A DNA stretch of 7,131 nt, from the NCBI GenBank assembly GCA_900555225.1, contig USKL01000075.1, forward strand, positions 1 to 7,131, written 5' to 3'. The translations under genes were made by a program, and so were the position numbers. The DNA is from an uncultured Collinsella sp. (GTDB lineage Bacteria > Actinomycetota > Coriobacteriia > Coriobacteriales > Coriobacteriaceae). The notes under the pieces were generated by a model that saw only the letters and a program-made list of their open reading frames with translations, was not told the DNA's origin and searched no databases. This document shows positions 1-5,009 of this stretch, piece by piece (the stretch's first letter is position 1; each line of letters begins with the position of its first letter).

Positions 1-43
1 CCCCCGCGACGCACGGCGTCGCTCTCGCTGCGGCTCCCTGGCA

Positions 44-62
44 ACGCTCCCCAGGGTCGCGT
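44..62. repeat. 19-bp direct repeat, copy 1
   Basis: ACGCTCCCCAGGGTCGCGT occurs here and again, identically, at 194-212, offset by exactly 150 bp. The repeat contains the near-symmetric CTCCCCAGGG core, whose CCAGGG half pairs with the upstream CCCTGG at 36-41. It could be a protein-binding site in an origin or a relic of a duplication. Confidence 0.6.
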
Positions 63-193
63 TTCGTACGCCTCCGCTCACGCCGGCCCAGCCCGCCGAA
101 CGGCTGCGCTCGATGGCTTCCAGAAGTCGCCATCGCTCCGCCGTGGTCGCTGGGCTGGGCCTCTCGCGCCGGGTCGCCGAGCGCCGTCGTGCG

Positions 194-212
194 ACGCTCC
201 CCAGGGTCGCGT
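194..212. repeat. 19-bp direct repeat, copy 2
   Basis: Identical to 44-62. The sequence directly after the two copies (starting GTTTCG and GTCTCC) diverges, so the identity is confined to this block rather than being part of one long duplication. Confidence 0.6.
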
Positions 213-284
213 CTCCTCGGCGTCGGTTCAACCGGCGCTCACCTGCCCGGGCTCGCGTTGCCTTGGGCAACCGGCTCGCTCCGT

Positions 285-328
285 GCAGGCAAGATATGGA
301 TTCCGTTGCACGGAATCATCTTGCCCGC
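285..328 (+). other. oriT: Candidate origin of transfer (oriT) with RP4-like nic
   Basis: A two-part inverted repeat surrounds a nic-like sequence. The outer arms are GCAGGCAAGAT (285-295) and ATCTTGCCCGC (318-328), 11 bp with one mismatch. The inner arms are GATTCCG (299-305) and CGGAATC (311-317), 7 bp and perfect, with loop TTGCA and a 3-nt bulge (296-298). The right outer arm reads CATCTTG/CCCG from 317. The RP4/R64-class nic consensus recognised by MOBP relaxases is YATCCTG/Y, so this differs at one base, and it sits directly beside an inverted repeat as in known oriTs. The predicted nick is on the + strand between 323 and 324. The site lies about 90 bp past the end of the relaxase gene, outside any gene. 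The left outer arm presents nearly the same motif on the opposite strand. Identification is by motif and context and has not been tested. Confidence 0.65.
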
Positions 329-374
329 CTGCGGCGGGACGGCGAACCGCTCCGAGGTCGCTCTCACCGAAGGG

Positions 375-412
375 CAAAAGAAGGGGCCGGAACGCCTGTT
401 GCGTCCCGGCCC
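375..412 (-). terminator. Rho-independent terminator of the mobilization operon
   Basis: Read on the - strand, a 12-bp stem (401-412 pairing with 384-395, one A-C mismatch, loop of 5) is followed by C and then TTCTTTTG at 382-375. The stem begins 6 nt after the relaxase stop codon. Strong GC stem, short loop and pyrimidine/T tract fit intrinsic termination of the leftward operon. It also separates operon transcription from the oriT region. Confidence 0.8.
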
Positions 413-418
413 AAATGC

Positions 419-1357
419 TCAGTCGTCTCGGCCGTTCTGGTTCTCCAGCGCCCTGCGCTCAAGCTCCCAGAACGCCCGCATCGCCGTCGCTATCCCGCGC
501 AGCGTGAAGCGGACGGCGATGCCGGTCGAGCGGTCGACGGCGAAGCCGAGCCTTCCGCCGTTGACCTTCCTCATGCCCCCGAGAGACTTCGAGGGGAAGC
601 GGTACTGGAGGCTCCCGCCCTTCGACCTGGCGAGCTCGATGCCGTCCCGCTTGAGCCGCCGCTCAAGCTCGCCCATCCGGTCGGGGCAGTCGCGCATGCG
701 CCCGACCTCCTCGATTCGGCGGGCGACCGCGACGCGGATGCGGGCGTTCTCCGAGCGCGCGGCCTGCCCCTTTCGGGCCATGTCGCGCTCTTCCGTGCCG
801 GGTTGCCTCGCGTGGACGCGCGAGTTGGCCTTGCCGCGCTCAAGCTGCCTGAGGCCGTACCTTTCGTCCAGGGTACGGACGGTCTTCACGCGTGATGCCG
901 CCGCCTTTCGGGCGGGGCCCTCGTCGAGCCTTCGGCCGGTTTCCAGATCACTGCGGTTGATGCCGAGGTGCACGGCGTAGCGGTCGGTGGCGTCCGCGCG
1001 GCAGCGCTCGCGGTGCAGCACCATCACGACTTCCTGGTTGGGGTAGCGCTCGGCCACGTACTCCCTCGCATAGCGCATGCACAGCTCCGGCGTCATCTTC
1101 CCGCCGTTGAGGTCGCACTCGTCTGGGAGGAACCCGAGTATCTGGTGCTGCATGTAGGTACACTTGGCACCGGCCTTGCCGGGCCTGTCGTGACCCATGG
1201 CCGCCCTCGTGTCTGCCATCTCCTGAAACCAGCGGTCATCGTCGATGATGTTCTGCGTGCCGTGGGCGAGCGCCTTGTCGCGGTCCCAGGAGAGGTAATC
1301 CCTGAGTCTCGCGAGGTGCTTCTCGCTGCAGACGCTCGTCTGCTTTATCGCCGTCAT
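419..1357 (-). CDS. MOBP-type relaxase / mobilization nuclease
   Basis: This 312-aa protein would nick one strand at oriT and stay bound to the 5' end during transfer. The relaxase signature covers roughly residues 1-145: an N-terminal segment with Y21 (DYLSWDRDKAL), a candidate catalytic tyrosine; HQILGFLPDEC (71-81), matching the usual 'SFxPgE' block; a helix (TPELCMRYAREYVAERYP); then VMVLHRE with H115, and YAVHLGINRSDLETGRRL with H130 and N134. MOBP enzymes normally show His-X-His just before the LxxN block; here the first position is A128, so one expected metal ligand is missing. The C-terminal part (about 220-285) contains a 'LERRLKRDGIELARSKGG...RLGFAVDRSTG' segment like that seen after the nuclease domain in other relaxases. 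The ATG has a strong AGGGAGG ribosome site overlapping the stop of the upstream coupling-protein gene. It is the last gene of the operon. The family is confident; the exact subfamily and nicking activity are not. Confidence 0.85.
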   Translation of the reverse strand: MTAIKQTSVCSEKHLARLRDYLSWDRDKALAHGTQNIIDDDRWFQEMADTRAAMGHDRPGKAGAKCTYMQHQILGFLPDECDLNGGKMTPELCMRYAREYVAERYPNQEVVMVLHRERCRADATDRYAVHLGINRSDLETGRRLDEGPARKAAASRVKTVRTLDERYGLRQLERGKANSRVHARQPGTEERDMARKGQAARSENARIRVAVARRIEEVGRMRDCPDRMGELERRLKRDGIELARSKGGSLQYRFPSKSLGGMRKVNGGRLGFAVDRSTGIAVRFTLRGIATAMRAFWELERRALENQNGRDD

Positions 1358-1360
1358 GGT

Positions 1361-1370
1361 CGCCTCCCTA
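1361..1370 (-). promoter_or_regulatory. Ribosome binding site of the relaxase gene
   Basis: On the - strand this reads TAGGGAGGCG, three bases before the relaxase ATG. Its first three bases are the stop codon of the coupling-protein gene, so ribosomes ending there are positioned to restart on the relaxase. Confidence 0.75.
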
Positions 1371-3284
1371 GTCGAGCGAGAGCCCGCTGAATTTGCCGCC
1401 CGGCTTGCTCCCGTTCTTCTTCTCCGGCTCGGGCCACTTTGGGCACCAGGTCGAGGCCTCCTCGCGCATCTTCCCAGCAGCTGACTCGTCGAGGCGGCGC
1501 TGGTAGGCGCGACGGTTCTCCGCCTCGTGCTCGGGGGTCCCGAGGTCGAAGTGCTCCCTTGTGGGCGTGTTGGTGCAGTCGGTGACGGGGGAGCGGAAGA
1601 CGCCGGCTCGACATGCGGGCATACCGTTGTCCGCGTGCTTCACGACGATGATCCCGTCCCGGTCCGGGGCCATGCCGCGCCACTCCCAGGGGTGTATCAC
1701 GTCGTCGGCGCTCTCGCTGTAGGACGTCGAGGAGGACGTGCCTGACGCGGCCCTGCCGTTGCTCGTGCCCTGCGTGTGGCGCGTGGTCTTGCCGATGAGC
1801 TCGGTGAAGTACCGGCGGTCCTCCTCCTCGGCGAGCTTCATCGCGACCTTGATGCCGCAGTTCGCGAGGATCTTCCTGCGGCCGTCTCTCTCGCCATACT
1901 TGTTGAGCTGGGATACGTCCTGCGTCGCTCCGACCCAGAACGTCCCGTAGCTGCGCCCGAGACTGAGGAGGGCGGGCAGGCACTCGACGCGGGGGAGGTT
2001 GCCCCACTCGTCGCCGAGTATCTGCACGGGGCGGGGGAGCCTTCCGCCGTTCACGTCCGCGACCGCCTGGACCGAAGCCCAGAGCTGCGAGAGGAATATC
2101 GCCGCTATGCAGTTGTAGGGGGAGCCCTCGTCGAGCACGTGGAGGAAGACGGCACTCTTCTCCGTGAGCACCGTTCGCGGGTCGATGTCGGAGCCAGAGG
2201 TCATCCATGCGACCGGCGCGGACGAGAACGGGCGGAGTGCCACCTTGAGCGTCGAGAGGATGCTCCTGAGCTCGTTGCCGCCCGAGGAGACGAACTGCGA
2301 CGCCCTGCCCTTGGCGGGGTGACCGCTCGGCAGGGAGCGGAAGACGGCCTTCAGAGGCTCGGCCGGGTCGTCGCCCTCGGCCTCGGTGCCACGGTCCAAG
2401 ACCTCGCAGACGGTCGCGAGGTGCCTCGATCCCTCGGGACACTCGTCAGACATGGAGACCAGCAGGACCAGGGCCGAGAGCAGGCCCCTGGCCGATGCCG
2501 TCCAGTGCGAACCCTTGCCCTTCTCGTCATCCTGCACCACGAGCTCCGCGATGGCGTCCGCCGCCTGCTCGGCCTCCTGGTCGCGCCCCTCGGCATGGAG
2601 GTCGAGAACCTGCTTGAGCGGGTTGAACCTCTGGCCGCGATAGGGGTGCTGCGTATCGAGCAGGAGAACGCGGTAGCCACGACGGGCAAGCTCATCGCCC
2701 GTGAGCTCTATGAGCTCGTTCTTCACGTCTGAGACGACGAGGGTCGCGGGCTCGGAGCCGTTGGAGGCGTCGCCGTAGCTGAGCAGGTCGATTGAGGGGA
2801 GGTAGAGGAAGCGACTCTTACCTGACCCGGTGGCCCCTGACACGAAGGCCATCTTCTTGGGCTCGTAGAGATAGCAGGGTTTGCCGTGATACTTGGTGAA
2901 CCCATAGACGAACCCACGTGACGAGGGATTCGTCGAGCCGTCCCAGGTCATGGACCCCTTCACGACCTCACGACCCGTCTTGACGTGGGCGTCGCCGAGC
3001 ACGCCGCCGTCCTCGGCTCGTGATTTGAGGGCGCTTGAGTAGGCGATGAGGGCGCAGGTGCAGAGTGCAAGGAGGAAGACGAACAAGGCCCCGAGGGGAT
3101 GGGTGACGAACCCGTCCGAGAGCCACCAGCCGAGGACGGTCTCCGCGTCGAACGTTGTGGGAATTGCCGATGCGTCGAGTCCGTACCCGGCGACGAGCAT
3201 GTCGATGGGGGCGGCGAGTACGGGGCATGCGAGGATCGCTAGGAAAAGGGATGATAGGAGCGCTGTGAGCATCTTGGTTTTCAT
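1368..3284 (-). CDS. VirD4/TraG-type conjugative coupling protein (T4CP)
   Basis: A 638-aa inner-membrane ATPase expected to bring the relaxase-DNA complex to a type IV secretion channel. Two hydrophobic segments lie at the N-terminus (about 4-25 and 64-82), giving the usual two-helix anchor with a short external loop. The cytoplasmic part has Walker A GATGSGKS (150-157), a downstream VVSDVKNEL block (183-191) typical of VirD4/TraG proteins, and Walker B VQILGDEWGNL (420-430, D425/E426). The GATQDVSQLNKYGE segment (452-465) and the ELIGKTTRHTQ segment (495-505) also fit the family. The C-terminal tail (about 585-638) is charged and may contact the relaxosome. Length is normal for the family. 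The start ATG overlaps the MobC stop in an ATGA, and the upstream ribosome site is weak, so translation is probably coupled to mobC. Carrying a private coupling protein but no channel genes is the notable feature. Confidence 0.9.
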   Translation of the reverse strand: MKTKMLTALLSSLFLAILACPVLAAPIDMLVAGYGLDASAIPTTFDAETVLGWWLSDGFVTHPLGALFVFLLALCTCALIAYSSALKSRAEDGGVLGDAHVKTGREVVKGSMTWDGSTNPSSRGFVYGFTKYHGKPCYLYEPKKMAFVSGATGSGKSRFLYLPSIDLLSYGDASNGSEPATLVVSDVKNELIELTGDELARRGYRVLLLDTQHPYRGQRFNPLKQVLDLHAEGRDQEAEQAADAIAELVVQDDEKGKGSHWTASARGLLSALVLLVSMSDECPEGSRHLATVCEVLDRGTEAEGDDPAEPLKAVFRSLPSGHPAKGRASQFVSSGGNELRSILSTLKVALRPFSSAPVAWMTSGSDIDPRTVLTEKSAVFLHVLDEGSPYNCIAAIFLSQLWASVQAVADVNGGRLPRPVQILGDEWGNLPRVECLPALLSLGRSYGTFWVGATQDVSQLNKYGERDGRRKILANCGIKVAMKLAEEEDRRYFTELIGKTTRHTQGTSNGRAASGTSSSTSYSESADDVIHPWEWRGMAPDRDGIIVVKHADNGMPACRAGVFRSPVTDCTNTPTREHFDLGTPEHEAENRRAYQRRLDESAAGKMREEASTWCPKWPEPEKKNGSKPGGKFSGLSLD

Positions 3285-3631
3285 GATAGTTCTCGATTCT
3301 TGGAGATGAGGTTTGAAAGCTGCGAGGCCGTGCTCGACACCAGTCGGACGGCCTCCGTGAGCTGTCGGGCCGTCTGCGCATCCACGCCATAGGCGTTTGC
3401 GGCATGGACGGCCTGGTTGAGGTTTCCGCCCTGCTTCTTCATCTGGTGGAGGATTTGCCGCAAGGTCGCCTCGTCGGCGACCTTGACGGGCTTCTGCCCG
3501 ATGCGGAGGGCGGCTTCGCGCATGAACGTCGATGGGGCCATGTCAAAAGAGGAGGAGCGCGCCATGATGGCGGCACGCTCCTCCTCGGTCATGCGGACGT
3601 TGATATGCGCGGTCTTGCTGTTGCCGCGCAT
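3281..3631 (-). CDS. mobC: MobC-like relaxosome accessory protein
   Basis: A 116-aa protein of the MobC/NikA type, which binds oriT DNA and helps the relaxase nick. The N-terminal half (about 7-42: HINVRMTEEERAAIMARSSS then STFMREAALR) has the pattern of a ribbon-helix-helix DNA-binding fold, a short strand followed by two helices. The C-terminal half carries the family's GGNLNQAVHAANAYG block (73-87), followed by a helical tail. The ATG at 3631 follows a strong AGGAGGGC ribosome site three bases after the helicase stop, and the stop overlaps the coupling-protein start by 4 bp. The position directly upstream of the coupling protein and relaxase supports the role. The natural DNA target would be the inverted repeat at 285-328, but that pairing is inference. 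Confidence 0.88.
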   Translation of the reverse strand: MRGNSKTAHINVRMTEEERAAIMARSSSFDMAPSTFMREAALRIGQKPVKVADEATLRQILHQMKKQGGNLNQAVHAANAYGVDAQTARQLTEAVRLVSSTASQLSNLISKNRELS

Positions 3632-3634
3632 GGC

Positions 3635-4519
3635 CTAGCCCTCCTGGTCATAGAAGGTGGCATGGGGCGCGTCGAAGGTGAGCTTGGCGCTCCCAAGCGT
3701 GCCATAGCGTGCCTTAAGGACGCGAACGAGCAGGGGACGAACATCTAGCTCTGAGTTGTACCTCCGCTCCTTCTTGTCCCTGCCGTCGACCTGCAGGAAG
3801 AGAGCGTTGTCGGAGCCGTAGTCGATACCCTGCGAGCCAGCGAAGACGTTGAGCTCGGTGTTCGCATCGTTGTACTTATCGCGCGCGACGCTGCTTATCA
3901 GGAAAACGGGGACGTCATACGTCCGGGCGATGTTGCCCAGGGCTTGGACGCAAGCGGTGATGGCAACGCGTTCTTCCGCGCGAACATTGAAATTGGTTGC
4001 TGCAATGAGTTGAAGGTAATCCACAAAAACGGCAGGGCGCTGCCCACGTTCGTGAATGCAATCACCGATGCAACGCCCGAGATCTTCCATGGACGTTTGG
4101 CTGTCCATGATGCACGAGTTAGGTGCTACGGTCTCGGCGTAGATGGCGCAGGCGTGCTCAAATGCCTCCCTCTTCTCGGGGATGGTCCCGGTCGCCTCGG
4201 AAAGGCTGAAGTCTCCGTTGCCGAGGCGCGTGATGCCCTTCTGGGCGATGCGATACGCGGGGAGTTCCGCGGAATAGAAGACGGTGGGCACGCCTTGGGA
4301 TGCGAGGTCGTCGGAGATGGTCTTGAGGAGCGTCGTCTTGCCGGCAGCGGGTGCCGCTCCGACTATGGTCAGGATTCCGGGTACGACGCCTCCGATGAGC
4401 TTGTCGAGAGAGGGGAGGCTGCGTATATGAGCCATGGGCTTACGCCCGTTCATTTCCTCGATATAGGTCTTGAGCTGATCGGCTTCGACGTTGAATGAGC
4501 TATTGGCTACAGGCTGCAC
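3635..4519 (-). CDS. DnaB-like RecA-fold helicase/ATPase, C-terminal domain only
   Basis: A 294-aa P-loop ATPase resembling the RecA-like C-terminal domain of the replicative helicase DnaB. Visible in order: a lead-in helix and PSLDKLIGGVVPGILTIVGA (36-55), typical of DnaB before the P-loop; Walker A GAAPAAGKTT (54-63); SAEL (83-86), matching the DnaB 'SLEM' site; Walker B VFVDYLQLI (164-172, D167); FLISSVAR (206-213); a SQGIDYGSDNALFL block (229-242), matching the DnaB QxxD...LFL block; and LKARYGTLG (268-276), matching the DnaB K-x-R-x-G-x-x-G arginine-finger loop. The N-terminal primase-binding domain of full-length DnaB (about 450 aa in total) is absent. The start is GTG with a good GGAGGT nine bases upstream, overlapping the preceding gene by 13 bp. 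It may unwind or replicate the excised circle. Related RepA- or KaiC-type ATPases are an alternative, but the last two blocks favour DnaB. Confidence 0.85.
   Translation of the reverse strand: MQPVANSSFNVEADQLKTYIEEMNGRKPMAHIRSLPSLDKLIGGVVPGILTIVGAAPAAGKTTLLKTISDDLASQGVPTVFYSAELPAYRIAQKGITRLGNGDFSLSEATGTIPEKREAFEHACAIYAETVAPNSCIMDSQTSMEDLGRCIGDCIHERGQRPAVFVDYLQLIAATNFNVRAEERVAITACVQALGNIARTYDVPVFLISSVARDKYNDANTELNVFAGSQGIDYGSDNALFLQVDGRDKKERRYNSELDVRPLLVRVLKARYGTLGSAKLTFDAPHATFYDQEG
3638..3645 (-). promoter_or_regulatory. Ribosome binding site of mobC
   Basis: On the - strand it reads AGGAGGGC and begins eleven bases after the last coding base of the helicase's sense codons, overlapping the end of the helicase gene. 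The spacing to the mobC ATG is six bases after the GC. Confidence 0.7.
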
Positions 4520-4752
4520 GGATCCGACACCTCCAACTCGTGAAGGTACTCAAAAAAGCTGGACTCGATGACGAAGAGGCGGCTATGAAGCTTGAGGCAG
4601 CGACCGCTCTCTTTCATGAGCGATGCGGCGGCAACCTCCCCAAGCCCGGTCAGCTCACGAATCTCGGTGACGCCGAGCAGACGCTCGCGTCCCAGAACGA
4701 CGCGAGGAGGAGCGGGTACGATACCCGCTTTGGGAACAGCGGAATCTACCAT
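4507..4752 (-). CDS. Small winged-helix DNA-binding protein, excisionase (Xis)-like
   Basis: An 81-aa protein. Residues 25-70 (LLGVTEIRELTGLGEVAAASLMKE, then CLKLHSRLFVIESSFFEYLHEL) follow the pattern of MerR/Xis-type winged-helix proteins: 'LTVxEIAELTGLG...' helix-turn-helix, a short wing around LHSRLFVI, and a final helix starting with an aromatic-rich FFEYL. The arrangement is closest to Tn916-type excisionases. The first 20 residues are proline/valine-rich and probably disordered. The start at 4752 is preceded by AAAGGAG eight bases upstream; an in-frame extension to 4905 has no such site and would read through the leader hairpin. It is the first gene of the mobilization operon and could act as excisionase for the integrase at 5808-7088, as the operon's own regulator, or as an origin-binding partner of the helicase; the sequence does not separate these. 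Confidence 0.72.
   Translation of the reverse strand: MVDSAVPKAGIVPAPPRVVLGRERLLGVTEIRELTGLGEVAAASLMKESGRCLKLHSRLFVIESSFFEYLHELEVSDPCSL
4529..4534 (-). promoter_or_regulatory. Ribosome binding site fixing the GTG start of the helicase
   Basis: GGAGGT on the - strand, nine bases before GTG at 4519. It lies inside the end of the upstream winged-helix gene and supports the GTG over the in-frame ATGs at codons 23 and 29. Confidence 0.65.
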
Positions 4753-4760
4753 GGTAGAAT

Positions 4761-4767
4761 CTCCTTT
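4761..4767 (-). promoter_or_regulatory. Ribosome binding site of the Xis-like gene
   Basis: AAAGGAG on the - strand, eight bases before ATG at 4752. It decides the start and leaves the hairpin at 4774-4819 in the untranslated leader. Confidence 0.75.
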
Positions 4768-4773
4768 GGTCTG

Positions 4774-4832
4774 CTCACTCCTCCCCACCTCAGTTTGGCG
4801 ACTAGAGGGGAGGGGTGGGCGGCTTTTTGTTT
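4774..4832. promoter_or_regulatory. Long hairpin in the operon leader (possible attenuator or + strand terminator)
   Basis: CTCACTCCTCCCC (4774-4786) pairs over 13 positions with GGGGAGGGGTGGG (4807-4819), eleven Watson-Crick and two G-T pairs. The stem continues inward: CT (4789-4790) pairs with AG (4804-4805) and AGT (4792-4794) with ACT (4801-4803), leaving loop TTGGCG. On the + strand a T-rich run (4824-4832) follows after four bases, as in an intrinsic terminator. On the - strand the hairpin falls in the leader of the mobilization operon and ends 7 nt before its first ribosome site. It could therefore shield the operon from rightward transcription, or control its expression as a leader structure. 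Confidence 0.6.
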
Positions 4833-4886
4833 CTACGGCCTTCTTTGGGCACCTCCATTCCGGCATTCGCTTATCTGTGCAATTCG

Positions 4887-4892
4887 ATGATA
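4887..4892 (-). promoter_or_regulatory. Weak candidate -10 box for the mobilization operon
   Basis: TATCAT on the - strand matches the -10 consensus at five of six bases. No good -35 box lies at the usual spacing; TTGCCA (4905-4900) is too close. The position would give a leader of about 130 nt containing the 4774-4819 hairpin. Low confidence. Confidence 0.25.
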
Positions 4893-4924
4893 CTGCTTCT
4901 GGCAATCGAGGCGCTGAAGATTCA

Positions 4925-4971
4925 GAAAAAGTTCCGAAAAGTTTCGGATAAGCGCTTTTACCTCGAAAAAC
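4925..4971. repeat. 16-bp palindrome and GAAAA repeats in the divergent promoter region
   Basis: TCCGAAA-AG-TTTCGGA (4933-4948) is a perfect palindrome with 7-bp arms and a 2-bp centre. Two further GAAAA-type blocks flank it (4925-4931 and 4965-4971), and AAGCGCTT (4950-4957) is a second, 8-bp palindrome directly beside it. All lie just upstream of the -10 box at 4977. This is where a dimeric repressor or activator would bind to control one or both divergent transcripts. The Xis-like protein is a possible binder, without direct evidence. Confidence 0.55.
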
Positions 4972-4976
4972 AGGGT

Positions 4977-4982
4977 TATACT
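4977..4982 (+). promoter_or_regulatory. -10 box of the rightward gene
   Basis: TATACT matches the -10 consensus at five of six bases and is 27 bases before the start codon. The upstream element is poor: TTTTAC (4956-4961) lies at a 15-bp spacing, which suggests that an activator or the adjacent palindromes matter for its use. Predicted leader about 20 nt. Confidence 0.55.
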
Positions 4983-5009
4983 TGCAATGAAAATTGATTG
5001 GAGGATGAA

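Larger units (their letters stand above)
1..280. repeat. Gene-free, GC-rich region of nested inverted repeats
   Basis: No supported gene lies here. Perfect inverted repeats seen: GCGACGC/GCGTCGC (6-12 and 16-22), CCCTGG/CCAGGG (36-41 and 51-56), the 10-bp pair GGCCCAGCCC/GGGCTGGGCC (85-94 and 152-161), CGTCG/CGACG (185-189 and 192-196), CGGTT/AACCG (224-228 and 230-234) and GTTGCC/GGCAAC (257-262 and 266-271). The 10-bp pair encloses two smaller hairpins: GCCG-AA-CGGC (95-104), and a stem of CGATGG plus CTTC (111-120) pairing with GAAG (123-126) and CCATCG (130-135) with a 3-nt bulge. Such branching folds occur in replication and transfer origins, but high GC content alone produces many short inverted repeats. 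The 10-bp pair and the 111-135 stem are the hardest to dismiss. Function is unproven. Confidence 0.5.

Noticed and set aside
113..980. Two long rightward open frames (113-895 and 189-980)
   Set aside because: They run antisense to the relaxase gene, begin in the structured region without ribosome sites and encode Arg/Pro/Ala-rich, low-complexity products typical of GC-rich shadow frames.
1354..2442. A 362-aa leftward frame and a 318-aa rightward frame (1776-2732) over the coupling protein
   Set aside because: The coupling protein in the same interval carries Walker motifs and family blocks. The alternatives are Arg/Gly-rich shadows with no recognisable domain.
1368..3284. Lipoprotein signal in the coupling protein (C20)
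   Set aside because: The sequence before C20 (AILAC) is a poor lipobox, and the family uses its N-terminus as a membrane anchor.
4753..4905. N-terminal extension of the Xis-like protein to 4905
   Set aside because: No ribosome site at 4905, and the extension reads through the leader hairpin. A strong AAAGGAG precedes the ATG at 4752.
4998..5009. TTG start for the hypothetical gene
   Set aside because: The TTG overlaps the GGAGG ribosome site that serves the in-frame ATG at 5010.
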